64,000 nucleotides of DNA from Diplonema papillatum (GCA_030068145.1 JAPJBO010000603.1:62001-126000), one strand, 5' to 3'; positions 1 through 11,099 are shown, numbered from the stretch's first letter. Numbers and translations are program-made. Notes: generated by a model not told the origin, from the sequence alone.

Positions 1-8
1 CAGCCGGC

Positions 9-2213
9 CTACCGCCTGGCAAGCCCCAGCATGATGATGCAGTATTCATCGAAGGTGATTTTTCCGTCACCCCTCCGGTTGTGCTTTCGGATGACCGATC
101 GAATCTCGCCTTCCGTCGACGTGACCCCGTAGTTGTCGAACGACTGGAAGACGGGCTTGAACTCGTCTTCTTCAAGATACCCGTTGCCATTGCGGTCCAA
201 GCGATTGAATTCAGTGCGGAGCTGGTCGTCCGTGAGCAGGACCTCACTGATGTTGGTCTCGAAGTGCTTCAACTGGTACGCGCTCGGCTTCGGAAACAGC
301 CGCGATGCCTTCGTCGCACTCCAGTACCGCGCGCACGGCTCCGCCACCGGCGGCGTGACCAACGAGGCGTGCGTGATGACAGGCAGCTGCAGCTCCTTGC
401 CGGAGAGCCTCACTTCCTTCGCTTGACGGATGCCCCGCGGCACGTTCTTGATGGTAACAGGCGCCGCCGCCCCCTCTTCGCGCGCTGCTTTCTCCTCGTT
501 AGCCTCGGCTTCGGTGAGCGACGTCTTCTTCCCTTTTGCCGAAGGAAGCGTGTTGCCTGCGTTGTAAATGTGAGTACCTCTGATCGGCTGGACCATTGAC
601 ACCGCACTTGGCTCAAACGCACGCTCTGGGGCTGTTGGCAGCTTGTCTATGGTGCCGACAGACACGTTGGTGGACGCGAAGTTGGAGGATGGGATGTGTG
701 GTGAGGGGGTCGATGATGTGCGGGGCGAGTCGCCGCCTTTTTTGAGCAGACTGGGTGGCGACCACGAGAGACCGTGGGTCCTGTTGAGGTATGGGTGGGC
801 TTCGTCTTGGAACAGAGCATGGCTGCGCAGGCTTTCGAGGCTGCTGTTGTTCAGGAAGATGTAGTTCAGCTGCGGGTTGGCGACGAGGACCATGCAGAGC
901 GCCTCCTTAGCAGTGTCAGAGATGTTGTTCCCGCTGAGGTCGAGCGAGACCAGCGACGACACCCCCTGCAGCGCTCTGCACAACGTCACCACCGCCTCGT
1001 ATCCAGCGTCGTTGCCGGCAATTTGAAGTGAACGCAGGTACAAGTGCGCAGATCTTCTCAAAGCGTCGGCGATTGCTTTAACTCCCACGGGCTCGAGCCC
1101 GCAGTTTGACACATTCAAGCAAGTGATCGGAGTGCTGTTCTGCAGCTTCGCAGCGAGAGCGTGGCCTCCCGCAATGCCAAGGTCGTTGTCCTCGAGCAAA
1201 ACTGTCTGCAAATTCGGGCAGCTTTCCAACAGCTCCGCTACTCCAGCCGCGGGCTCTGCCCCCGTCAAGTTCGTGGACGACAAATCGATGTATCTGAGAT
1301 GCGTCTTTCCGCGCAGTGCTGCGGACAGGGCCGAGGCCGCTTCATTCCGCAGGTCGTTCCTCGACAAGTTCAAAGCCTCAAGCGACGTGTTGCTCTGGAG
1401 TGCCGTCGCGAACAATTGGACGCCCTCAGTGTTCAGCTGTGTGCTTTCCAGATTCAGCTCTCGGATCGTGTTATTCACGCGCATCGCCGCGCCCAGCATA
1501 ATGATGCTGTCGCCCATTCTGTTGTGCTGCAAGGTCAGCGACTCGAGCGTGCCGTTTTCCACCAAAGCGTTGGCAATAGAGAACGTGCCTTCGACGCCAA
1601 TCTGGTTCATGGCCAGGTTGAGGTACCGAAGATTCTTATTCTTCCGCAGGCCGTCCGCGATGGAAATGGCGCCGACAGCTTTCGCTCGGTTCCACCCCAA
1701 GTTCAACGCCCTCAGCTTCGTGTTGACTGCCAAAGCAGCACCCAACGCCGTGCACGCGTCGCGCTGCAGCTTGTTCCTTTCAAGCGACAGCACCAGCAAC
1801 GAGTTGTTGACTTTAAGCATGTTGGCAATAGCTAAGCCCGCTTCATCGCGCAAGTCGTTCCACTCAAGATCGACGCTCTGCAGCGTCTGGTTGAGTTTCA
1901 GCGCCTCAGCTATGTGACAACCACCGCTGCTAGTCAATTGATTCCTACCGAGCCCCAAGTGCAGCAACGTCTTGTTACTTACCAAAGCCTGCGCCAACGG
2001 CACGGCACCCTGCCATGTGACTTCGCTCCTCCGCAGCTCGACGTTTGTAAGGCTCCAGTTCTCACAGAGCCCGCGAGCAAGCTCCAACGCTCCCTCTGCG
2101 CCAATCTGGCGGTCGTCCAAAAACAGGTTCAGGCTCGTCACGTTGTCGTGCGTGACACCGTACTTCGCCAGGTACTGCTTCCCATTCTCCGGATCCGGCT
2201 CGTGCTCATTCAT
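9..2213 (-). CDS. LRR protein with C-terminal EF-hand pair
   Basis: Single-exon reading frame of about 734 residues from the ATG at 2213 (start MNEHEPDPENGKQ). The frame stays open upstream, but with no ATG before a stop. Residues roughly 25-465 are tandem leucine-rich repeats of about 28 residues of the ribonuclease-inhibitor/NLR type, with recurring L-x-x-L-x-L and N-x-L/I steps. A Ser/Pro-rich disordered linker follows. The C-terminus carries two EF-hands: the first loop (about 673-684, DRNGNGYLEEDE) has all acidic ligands, while the second (about 712-723) begins with Asn, so its calcium affinity may be lower. Proteins with this layout act as calcium-responsive scaffolds, some in cilia; that role is inference. 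The stop lies nine bases from the window edge, so the gene is complete. Confidence 0.88.
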   Translation of the reverse strand: MNEHEPDPENGKQYLAKYGVTHDNVTSLNLFLDDRQIGAEGALELARGLCENWSLTNVELRRSEVTWQGAVPLAQALVSNKTLLHLGLGRNQLTSSGGCHIAEALKLNQTLQSVDLEWNDLRDEAGLAIANMLKVNNSLLVLSLERNKLQRDACTALGAALAVNTKLRALNLGWNRAKAVGAISIADGLRKNKNLRYLNLAMNQIGVEGTFSIANALVENGTLESLTLQHNRMGDSIIMLGAAMRVNNTIRELNLESTQLNTEGVQLFATALQSNTSLEALNLSRNDLRNEAASALSAALRGKTHLRYIDLSSTNLTGAEPAAGVAELLESCPNLQTVLLEDNDLGIAGGHALAAKLQNSTPITCLNVSNCGLEPVGVKAIADALRRSAHLYLRSLQIAGNDAGYEAVVTLCRALQGVSSLVSLDLSGNNISDTAKEALCMVLVANPQLNYIFLNNSSLESLRSHALFQDEAHPYLNRTHGLSWSPPSLLKKGGDSPRTSSTPSPHIPSSNFASTNVSVGTIDKLPTAPERAFEPSAVSMVQPIRGTHIYNAGNTLPSAKGKKTSLTEAEANEEKAAREEGAAAPVTIKNVPRGIRQAKEVRLSGKELQLPVITHASLVTPPVAEPCARYWSATKASRLFPKPSAYQLKHFETNISEVLLTDDQLRTEFNRLDRNGNGYLEEDEFKPVFQSFDNYGVTSTEGEIRSVIRKHNRRGDGKITFDEYCIIMLGLARR

Positions 2214-2892
2214 TTGTCCCTCCGCAGCCCCCACGCGCACGGTCTTTGCCGTGACGACCACTCTGCATGTAATAGCGTCGCGCCGAGCCCCCCCCAGAGA
2301 CTAACTGCAGTGGTCGATCGTTTTCTACCGAACTATCCCTTTGCTAGGCTTTTGTTCAGCCTTCGCCGTGGTCGTTCCCTGGTTTTGTAGATGTCCGAAG
2401 GTCTATCGAAGGCGTGCCTTTCCCGTGCGGGTGCTTGCTACTAGCACCAAGGAGGTATGCTTGCTGTTCGGCGAATGGCGTGCCGTCGTATATGATCAGT
2501 ACTCCATGAAAGACCAGTCCGGCTAAAGACATGCAAAGATGCCGGTGGCAGGTCTGGAAATGCACAGACAACAAGGTTACGCCTCGATGTGTCTCCCGCA
2601 AGCGCCCATTTTTATTCATCCGATCGTCTTTCCGTTAGTTGTTCTAAGCGCAACGAAAAGGAAAACCATGTCTTTTTCCTACCATACTCTTTTTTCCCGA
2701 TCGGTTACAAGACGGAGGACAGGCAGCAAGCAAAAAGGAAATAGCTGGAGCCTGAGCTCAGGCGGGGAGACGAAAAGGAACATATTTTGCTCTTGATCTG
2801 TTCACGAATGGGGTCTGAGTCCAACGCTTAACAGGTTTATACCCCCCTGTCAGCATTCTTGAAGAGCACCAGGATCATTGCTTGGCCCTGAG

Positions 2893-3461
2893 TATCACAT
2901 GACGAGGACAAAGCGGCAGGCGGAGCAGTGGTCTTCCGCACAAGCGGCTCGACATCCGTACTCCTGCGACCGCTATATCTGTCTGCAAAGAATTACCCGA
3001 TGCTACTTGGTATATCATCAGGGAGGGGATGGACCGGCTTGTACATTCGTGAGCATGAAACCAACTCAAGAGCCTTCGCCAACTATTTCCTGCAGGGGCC
3101 TAAATGCCTTTACGTACAAAAAGATAACCTGACTTCCTCAACACATCTGATTAGTGTGCATCGTGGGTGTACTGGTCCGTTTGCAGTAAACACGGTTGGT
3201 GGGTACAGTTGGGATGAGCCAGGGGCGCCGGGAGAAGACTACCACAGAGGCGGTGATCCGTACCTGAAACGCATGACACACTTTTCGTTCTTCGCTTTTT
3301 CCCACATCGTTTTCGATCTATCTTTCGTGCCTGCGACGAGGTCCGGCATCGCTACCACCATCAACAGGGGTCGAGAGAGGTGGAAAGGAGGCAGGTGGAC
3401 TACCGTTTACGAACAAAACTATGCTACGAACAACAGCGTAAACAAGCTTCTGAAAATGTAA
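2893..3461 (+). CDS. Candidate terminal exon of a plus-strand gene
   Basis: An open frame of about 189 codons ends in TAA at 3459-3461, after a possible acceptor (ccctgag) at 2886-2892. Composition is protein-like, with balanced aromatic, Gly and charged residues and no low complexity. Two possible upstream exons with good splice signals lie at 2391-2454 (donor GAG|GTATGC) and 2552-2575, but their phases do not join directly to this exon, so at least one exon is missing or the model is wrong. No family recognised. A 20-bp stretch near 3025 (gaggggatggaccggctt) recurs near 56167 in non-coding DNA, which weakens the call. Confidence 0.3.
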
Positions 3462-3624
3462 GGTGTTTTCGTGAAGCGAAAGAGAGGGAAAGAAAAACGG
3501 GATGAGGGGGAAACAATGAAAACACAATCTATTTTAAAGGCGCGATTAATAGCACGATCCGATCTATCACAGCAACGAGATCGGCAGCACGCAGCCAGGT
3601 CTGTCTTGCTGCCTCTATGCCCAA

Positions 3625-5842
3625 CTAAGGTTTGATTTGGCCAGCGGCGATTAACTCCTTGAACTTTTCGAGCTGCAGGGGGCGTTTATTTCATTGTGAG
3701 CACGCAAAAACTAACAATACGAGGATGCGTTGTTAAAAGCTGACCGTGGACCAGAAGAACCTGCAAGCACCCGCTGAACCTTTAAAAAGATTGGAGCTTC
3801 GAGTTTCTCCTACGAAGAGAGGGGCGAAAGCTAGAGGTGCCAAGCGACCCCTCATCGCTGCAGGCCCTTGAGCAATATAAAGCACCCAATGGGCACCTGC
3901 AACCTTTGTTGCCATTGGGTCATACCTTGTGCTGCTGCTCAAGAGCTTTGTTGTAGTAGTACAGTGGGTTCTTCTTGTTCTGCTTCCACGCTCCTGCTTC
4001 AAGGATCTTCTTCATCTGCGAGTTTGTTTGCGCGTGCCGTTGTTGAACAAGTTCTCCCTCTTTGTCCTTTTTCTCTTGTAGCTGGGAACTCTGGGCCACA
4101 AACACACTGCCCACGTATTTTATTCCTGGAAAACACACCGCAGAGCAAGTCGCATGATTCTAAGGAAATGTGAGTCTCGAAGATTATCTTCCCCGTGCAA
4201 TCGTTTCGAGTACCTTCAGTGTCCTGAAAAACCTTGGGGGTTACTTGCGCTGCAATGTAGTGCGTTGGTTGGTTCATCGTTTTCGCTTGAAGAAGCGGGA
4301 TCGTTTAATCCCTTACATCCCTTGCAAGGTAGCAATCAATATTCCACCCTCCAACCGCCTGCAAACTGAAGGTTTAGCTACTCGGTAGCTCCGTCCCAAA
4401 ATTCAACTAGGCTCGAGAAGTCAGAAACATACCATGGCGTCGGTCTCAGCGTCCGACAGCTTGCCGCCCTTCTCTTTTGCGTCCTTCTTGTCCTTCTTCT
4501 CTTTCTTGTCTTTGTCCTTGTCTTTGTCCTTGTCTTTGTCCTTGTCTTTGTCCTTGCTTTCTTTGTCCTTCTTTTCTTTCTTGTCCTTTGGATCCTTGTC
4601 TTCCTTCTTCTCTTTCTTGTCCTTCTCTTCCTTCTTGTCCTTGTCTTCCTTCTTGTCCTTCTTCTCCTTATCGTCTTTCTTGGCTTTATCCTTGCCAGCT
4701 TTGTCGTCTTTTCCGTCAGGTTTGGGCGGTTGCGAGGGGGGCTCAGGCTTGTCGGTTTTGTCTGTCTTCGCCTGTTTCTTCTTTGCCTCGAGCGCCACGT
4801 CTTCGTCCAGCTCTTTGAGGGTGGTGTAGAAGAGTTCGGGCTTCACCTTCAGCTTCGGCGTCGCAGCGCACACCAGGTATCTTGTGCCCTTGGTGTCTAG
4901 CACGGTCCATTCTTTGCTCTGGAGCGCTTTGCCCATTCGTTTGACGACGTCTTTCGCCACTTCCTTGACAGCGTCTGCGAGGTCCTTCTTTATGTTGGTC
5001 TTGTCCTTCGCCTCGTAGTAGTACGGCTTCTTTCCTTCTTTGATGACCTCGACCCATAGCCGCTTCTTCAGCAAATGCTTCTTGTCGTCCTCGATGGCTT
5101 GCTTGTCGAGGAACGCGGTTTCCTCGATGTTCTGCGTGATCTTGTTTTTGTTCTTGTAGTACACGTTCCCCTTCTGCATGTCCCAGAACTCGGTCCAGTC
5201 GAGCTTGGTCCGCAGGTCGAGGCGGGTGTGCGTGGCGCCGTCTTGGTCCGGCTTCTCGTTTTTTCCGTCGGGCTTGCCCGCGTCGACGGGGGGCGCCTCG
5301 GCCCCCTTCTTCTCCTCCGCCGGCGCCTCCGGCTTCTCCGCCGCCGCGGCGGCCTCGGCAGGGGGCGCCGGCGCCTCGGGCTGCTCCGGTTTCGGACCGT
5401 CGCCAGCCGGCGTAGGTTCGACCGGCGCGGGGGGCGCGGGGCCCGGGGCGGGTGCCGGCGGGGGCGACGCCGCTACGGGGGGGGTGGGAGGCGGAGGAGG
5501 CGGCGGCGGCGCGGCCGCCTGCTGCCTGGGCGACGGCAGCGGCGACGGCTGCTTCGCGGGCGGCGCAGGGGGCGGGGGGGGTGCCGCGGCGGTGCGGGTC
5601 TGGGCGCGGCGGAGGAGGTCCGCTTCGAGGCGCGAGCGGGAGAGGTCCTCGGCGGCAGCCCGGCCTTCGATGCCGTGCAGGCGGAGCGTGCGGAAGATCC
5701 CCGACATTTCGCCGATCGCGGTCCCGAGCCACTCGCTTTCGAACACCAGCGAGCAGAACGCGACGTCTTCGCTCCGGCACGCCGCGCGCCGGCCCTCCGA
5801 CTCGCGGAGGACGATGCCGTGCACGTTCTCCGTCGCGATGCC
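3625..5842 (-). CDS. Pro-rich, Lys/Asp-rich C-terminal tail protein (3 exons seen, 5' end missing)
   Basis: Three phase-0 exons: 5842-4433, 4081-3926 and 3672-3625, giving 537 residues. The first visible exon follows an acceptor (aataataacag) with an in-frame stop just upstream, so at least one 5' exon is missing. Donors are ATG|GTATGT and AAG|GTATGA; acceptors are TCCCAG and CTGCAG. After an N-terminal globular stretch (about 1-85) comes a Pro/Ala-rich linker, then a region rich in W, Y and K (about 210-330), then a long K/D/E run made of KDK and KDKK repeats encoded by a degenerate hexamer repeat at 4500-4560. The last exons add a short charged helix ending in ...QIKP. No domain recognised. 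The middle exon could begin at 4090 instead of 4081 without changing frame. Confidence 0.75.
4505..4552 (-). repeat. Hexamer repeat coding for (KD)n
   Basis: A run of near-perfect tgtctt/tccttg hexamers on the plus strand, read on the minus strand as alternating Lys-Asp. It lies inside the large exon of the Pro/Lys-rich gene and keeps its frame because the period is a multiple of three. Confidence 0.85.
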
Positions 5843-6023
5843 CTGTTATTATTTTTTGGAGGTTCAAACGCATTCCGACTGATTGGCTGATTGGGGTTCC
5901 CGGGGACAAATACACTGGCCGATGTCGACTACATTTTTTGTGTCCAACAAACGCAGTTTGTCAAGAACGTTGAAGTATGGCTAAAGATAAAGTGGTGTCA
6001 CCTGAGGGGGTAATCTCAGGGCC

Positions 6024-6106
6024 ACCCACGTGATAAGCCGTTAAGCATTGAGTTCTTTTAAGTACATGAACCACATGGATTAGCATGCACTTGCACCGTT
6101 AAGCAG
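6024..6106. repeat. Copy of the LINE target repeat
   Basis: This stretch aligns along its length with the 67-bp target-site duplication found at 34867-34933 and 36968-37034, including the block gcattgagttcttttaag. It directly abuts the 3' end of the LINE fragment at 6107. The last 16 bases (ttgcaccgttaagcag) reappear in similar form at 7220-7234 on the other side of the LINE and may be that insertion's own target duplication. Confidence 0.7.
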
Positions 6107-7219
6107 TGTGAACTTGAAATGCAGGTACCACAGGGGTAAGCTTGCATTTGTCATAGGCTAGGGTTATTTGAATACGTCGTCCGAGGACGATCTCAAAGCG
6201 GACGAGGACGGTGATAATAGGCTGGTGATATCCAGCTCCATTCTTCGTTTGTTGCGCTTTCGCGCCGGCTGTCCTGCCGAAGCAGTCGCTCGAGGGGGCG
6301 ATCCTGACATGGATGAGGATGAAGTCGAGGTGGCAGGGCTGGTGATATCCAGCTCCATTCTCGAAATGTTGCGCTTTCGCGCCGCGTGCTTTTTTCCGGG
6401 TTTTCCCGCCGGGTCATTCGGTGGTGTCGGGAGTCGGGCTCTTTTCTGCCCCTTCCTTGGTGGTGTCGCTCGGGCCGGCTCGGTCGGAGCGTGCTTTTTC
6501 GCCATCTTGGCCGCCTTTGGGGACGCTTGACGCGTCCTCTTCATGCGCGGTGGTGTCGTCGGCTTCTGTCGGCCCTTCTTCCGCGGCGTTGTTGGCTTCG
6601 GCTTAGCGGGGGCTGGCTTCGGGGGCGCTGGCACGTGGTGGCCCTTTTTGCAGCAGGCTGACGGCCGCCGTTCCGCTAGCGTCGGTAAGCCGCGGCAGTC
6701 GTCACACGGACCGCGGGCGTGTTCGCGGCAGTCATGGTGGCCGGCCTTGCAGCACGCTGTTGGCGTGTTGCACTCCACGCATCTCGTCATGCGGTGCCGG
6801 TCGCAGACGGCCGGAGGTAAGCCGTCGTTGTCGGCGTGGTGGTGTCGGCAACATGCCTCCACCGTAGGGCCGTGGTGGTGTCCGAGTGCGCGACAGACTG
6901 CGCACTTCCCTTTGTGATGGGTAGCGCACTTGGGGGCATTCTTCGTCGCCTCCGGCACTGCGTGTGGGAGGTGCAGGGGATCCGGGTTGGCCAGTGGCGC
7001 TCTGGGGATTACCCATCGCCGCGCTCTGTCCGTCCGCTCGGGCGGGTACGCCGGCGCTGTGCCGTAGCCGGTTTTCACCTGCTGCATGATGGTCGGCCCG
7101 GTTTCGGGCATGCGGTGGCGGGGCCGGGGCTGGAAGCCGGGTACGCTGCTCAGGCCTATGAACGACAAGGCTGTAGTTTTCGACTTGAAGTCGCCAGGGA
7201 GGCACTTGCCGAGTTGTTG
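6107..7219 (-). mobile_element. 5'-truncated LINE, 3' end with Cys/His tail domain
   Basis: An open frame (7168-6164, 334 codons) matches the C-terminal third of the LINE protein at 34951-36966. Shared parts are a GI/LS-type segment, the three Cys/His modules (CATHHKGKC..., CDRHRMTRC..., CREHARGPC...), and a Lys/Pro-rich tail. Reverse transcriptase is absent, as expected of 5' truncation. Within the tail a segment around KRN.SRMELDIT occurs twice, an internal duplication not in the other copy. All Cys and His residues of the modules match the second copy while intervening residues differ, which points to past selection on the domain. Boundaries are set by flanking target-repeat sequence and are approximate. 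Confidence 0.75.
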
Positions 7220-7234
7220 TTTGCCGTTAAGCAG

Positions 7235-7918
7235 CGGCTGCCGGCTTCTCCCGTGACACCTTCTATATGTACGTTATAGAAAGAGTAGCGTTGGCACTCT
7301 TACAAGTTCGTTCCCTCGTAGCTCGCTGGGAACGAGCACTCCAGTGAAACTGGGTATGTTACCGTTTCAGGTTTGGATTTTGGGAGCATTGCCTCATGTG
7401 AATTCTGAGACCTATTTCTCCCACGAATGGTGAACCAGCTTTGGTGACCGATGTTCCGCAGTGGATACATCGATATGTTTCCCGACTTGCGGATCGTGCT
7501 CGGTCATTTGAAGGGGCGCGGACAGTCGACGAGTGGTCTGGTTGAGATGCAGAACAAAAACCGATCGATGGCAGCGTACCATCCTCACTCCCGTTAGATG
7601 AACAAAAACAGGTTTGAAGGAAGTGCGCACAAACACAGGAAGCGCCATATCCGTTTTTTGAGGTAATATCTAAGTTTAATGTTTAGACAGAACACTGCCT
7701 CTCGATGCCAGCATCAAGTCTTCTCCGAAGATGATGATATGTAGAACAGAAATGCAACAGATGGGGCTGGGTATGAGTTTTCTCTTTCTTTAGGGCCAGG
7801 GATAGCCATCTTCGTTTCATAAACGATTCGTCATCGTACGCAACAACCCGTCAGCCACTCCCCACACACAGTCGTAGAAGTGACAAAGAAACGAGGCTCC
7901 TCACTGCTACCAACCGCA
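7235..7918. other. Intergenic, repeat remnants
   Basis: No gene is evident. It contains an inverted, diverged match to the start of the 170-bp mobile repeat family (about 7610-7650) and one copy of a short motif, ttaatgtttagacagaacac, continuing into tgcc (about 7672-7698), whose relatives lie at 17117-17150 and 27875-27905. Confidence 0.5.
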
Positions 7919-10395
7919 TCACGGCAAATCATTTGTCCTCCGGAGCTTCTCCTAACTTCCCAGAATCAGATCCATTTTCTTTCTCGATCAAAAACGGCAT
8001 ACCCCAGTGCAACGGAGAACGTTCTCGGCGTCCTCGATCTGCTTTCGAGAATGCGCTTCCTCGTTGCCGATCTGGCCGCGGTCGTCTCGCGTGCCCAGGG
8101 TTACAAGGGCCTCGTAGTGCTTCGCTTGCATTTCCATAAGCATCTCCGCACGAGACTTCCGTTCATCCGAGCCATCCTGAAGGGTGCGAGTTTGTAGAGG
8201 TTGAACGCGTCAGGTATTGTAGAGCCTTATCGTGGTGACTCGAAGCAAGAAGAGGAGAAAGGACGATGCTCGTGTTGGGTGATTTTGCCATGGCACACCT
8301 ACGATGGAGACTTTAACTAGATGACGAGGCAATCGGCTATTTTAGCCATGGTCACTCCCGCCGTTTACCCGCGGCTGACCTCCCTGAGTCTTCTCCTCGT
8401 GGACGAGCGAGCGGAAGCCCTGGCCGTCACAGGAAAAAAAGTAAGAGCGGCGAAGTTTCGCCCACGTGAGAAAAAGACAATACCTTCGTCCAGCCTTGTT
8501 CGCGCTTCCAAGCGAGTATGTCACGCTGATGCTGCTCACGGAGCCTAGAAGCGCGCTCGGCCTGCAGAGGGTTTTCGAAGTTACAAATTCGAACAAAGCA
8601 CTTACCGCTCCAAAGAGGAGATGTTCGCGAGGTCCTTTGTGGCGATAGTATTCAACCACACTCGGCAAAGGGCCACGCAGTATGCTTCGTATACCACACG
8701 GGTGCCCATCCGAAGCCTTGCCCAACATTGTGATGGAAAGGAGCAGAGGATGCATACATCAAGGCTGTTCATGAGAAGCTCTTCGTCGAGGATGCTGGCC
8801 GCATGTCGCTTTGTATTCTTCATGTACGCGCGGACGTCTCTCGCGTCATCTTCCAGGTCCCGTCGGTAATTTTCAAGCGCAGGATCGACTTCGGTGCCGA
8901 GTTGCTGATACGCTGTTTCCCTTTCAATTGCCTTGCGGCGGCCCACTCGGAAGTCCTCGGCCATCGCGGTCGACTTCTCCTCGATTTGCAGCCGATACCT
9001 CTTGATCTCCAGCTCACGGGTGCTGTTGCGCAGCCGCCGTTGCTGAAGCTGCGCAGACTTTTCGTCGAGGCGGTGCCTCTCGAGCTCTACGAGCCGCTCC
9101 CGTTCGCTGATTTCGCGTCGGAGGCGTTCGATGAAGAACTCGCGCTCCCGTCGCCACTCGGCTTCCCTGCGGGTCGGGTCGTCGACCCTGTTGACGGCGT
9201 TGGCTTCTGCCACTTGCTGGTACTCTTGCATCGCTTCGTCCACCTGCCTGCGCTGTTGCATCAGTGTGCTGATGTCAACGGCTGACCCGGAAACCTGCTG
9301 TAGTTGCGGAATCTCTGGTATTGCTGACGGTGGCCACGCCTCTGGGTCGTCGTATTGCATGTCGACGGCGTGCGTGCCGCGCGGGGCTCCGTTCGGCGGT
9401 CGTGCAAACGGGGATTGCGGACGCAACTGGCCGCCGTGGTTTTGGCTACTCCTAACGTGAGAGCCTGGCGGTGGTTGGTGCGGCGAAGTGGGTCTGGCCC
9501 ATTCAGGCGGGCCTGCAGGACGCGTGCTCGGCTGTTGATACGAGGCTGAGCGCGATACAGATGCCCTCGGAACCGGCGATGCCTTTCGGTCGTTCCAGTG
9601 CGGTTGTATCCTGCCGAACGGTGACGCATTGCGTTGCGGCATCCAATCCGGTGCACCCGAAGGCACATGTCCACCCACAGGACTTGCGTTTCGGCCTCGC
9701 GCCATTGCAGATGGCGGATGAAGATGAAGAGGTGAATGCGCGCGAGAGCTCGAAGCACCCTGCAGCGGAGCTAGCCAAGGCGCCGACTCCGAACGCGTTG
9801 CAGCCGGGATAGCTGCCCCGCCGTAAGCCACGCGACCTGGAGGCGGGCGGTAGCCAGCCACCATGCGCGGCGCGTGCTGTTGGGATGCTTCTCTGCTTGG
9901 GAAGCCTGGTGATGGCACTCCAGGTTGCGGCACGTCGTACGCAACGTCCGGCGGCGGGTAATTAGGCGGAGGCACTTGCGGCCTGTATTGCGGATGCGCG
10001 ACAGGCTGCTGCGGAGGCGCATGCGCACCTACATGCTGGGGTGCTGCGTACCGCACTTGCTGCCGCTGATTTCTGTGGTACGCCGCCAGCCGCTGCTTTT
10101 GCTCTTGCGCGCGGGGGTCCTCGTGGAGACGCTTCAGTTCGCGGTACTTCCGGTCGTACTCGTCCTCTTCGGCCGCCGACATCCGCTTCTCGACGACAGG
10201 CGACGTCCTCTGATACTGGGGATACTGCAAAGCCTGCCGACTTGCCACGCGCGGGGGCTGCTCCGGCCGCCCGTCGGCGACGGCAGTTTTTGACCTGACC
10301 ACTGCGTGGGTCTGCGGCCCGGCCTGCTCACGGCTTCGGAACGTCGGCGACGTCGCCTGGAATCTCCGGAAGGCCTCGTCATAGTTGGCACCCAT
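7919..10395 (-). CDS. Disordered/coiled-coil protein, six exons
   Basis: ATG at 10395. Exons read 10395-8758, 8716-8606, 8561-8484, possibly 8419-8369, 8176-8003, and a short terminal exon ending at 7929 or 7919. All joins are phase 0 with donors GAT|GTATGC, GCG|GTAAGT, AAG|GTATTG and GGG|GTATGC; four introns are only 41, 44, 64 and about 47-51 nt. The first 380 residues are Pro/Gln/Arg/Ser-rich and probably disordered. From about 385 the chain becomes a charged coiled coil (E/R/Q-rich, with REREFFIERLRREISERER) that continues through the small exons. No catalytic domain is seen; a cytoskeletal or centrosomal scaffold is a guess. The 51-nt optional exon and the last acceptor are the uncertain points. 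Confidence 0.8.
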
Positions 10396-10601
10396 CTGTG
10401 TCGGTGTCAGGCCCTGTGACGGACCGCAGGCCCGCAGCGCCGCACCGCCCCCTTTAGAGTAGTGTTTTGAATGGCAATCGTCAGACTGTTCGTCGAATTC
10501 TCACGAAATTTTTGGGCGTTGCTCGTTGCAGGTTGTACCGCGTGGGAGGCATCCGATCCGGCCGTGAAGGAAACCGAAAGTCCCGAGCAAAACAACTGTT
10601 C

Positions 10602-10631
10602 CCCTCGGATCAACTGCGGTTGATCCGAGGG
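10602..10631. repeat. Perfect 13-bp hairpin
   Basis: The arms ccctcggatcaac and gttgatccgaggg pair perfectly around a four-base loop (tgcg). It sits 20 bp before the 5.8S-like segment. It is not followed by a T run, so a simple Pol III terminator is unlikely. The core ggttgatc/gatcaacc also occurs as an internal inverted repeat in the 170-bp mobile repeat family. Confidence 0.85.
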
Positions 10632-10644
10632 TGACACCAATTGC

Positions 10645-10725
10645 ACTTATCGGTGGATGTCTTGGCTTCGGGAATGATTCGATGAAGACCGCGGCAGGCC
10701 AGTCAATAGAAATTGCAGAAGCATG
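10645..10725 (+). pseudogene. 5.8S-rRNA-like fragment
   Basis: Three blocks fall in the order and spacing of eukaryotic 5.8S rRNA: cggtggatgtcttggct (10651-10667), cgatgaagaccgc (10680-10692) and aattgcagaa (10711-10720). In 5.8S these are the start of the molecule, the GATGAAG(A)ACGC block and the GAATTGCAGAA block. The segment between the last two is shorter than usual and the 3' third (ACGCA...GCATGCC) is not found. No 18S or 28S sequence flanks it. I call it a decayed, displaced copy rather than a working gene. Confidence 0.6.
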
Positions 10726-11099
10726 AGACGGCGCGGCTCAAGAGAACGAAACGTACCGGAGAAGAGAGTCCTGCTGAATGATAGTAGACAGCGAAGGTGA
10801 GCAGGAGGCAAAGTGTGTCCGTCTCTCTGCGGACACGAAGGAAGCTAGGGGGGAAAGGAACAAAATCGGGACGAGCGATCGAATGCGCCTTCAGCGCAAC
10901 AGGTAGCTCCGTTTCTTGCCAACAGACAATCGCGATGCTTCTTTTTTGCGCGCAAGGAGAACGTTGTTGCATGTCTCCGTTTTGTGCATTCCCTGGACGC
11001 GGGGTCGGGGATAAATGCTCTGATTGACTCTGCGTACAGCGCGGTACGGTTGAAACTAGCGGTCGAACTTGCCCTAATAAAAAAGCGGAAGGTGCTGAC

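Noticed and set aside
5075-5890. Two long Arg/Gly-rich frames on the plus strand
   Set aside because: Antisense of the same Pro/Ala-rich coding stretch; composition is an artefact of GC-rich repeats.
4743-5915. Long Arg/Pro-rich frame on the minus strand overlapping the Pro/Lys-rich gene
   Set aside because: Out-of-frame shadow of the GC-rich Pro/Ala linker; the chosen frame alone gives phase-matched downstream exons and a stop.
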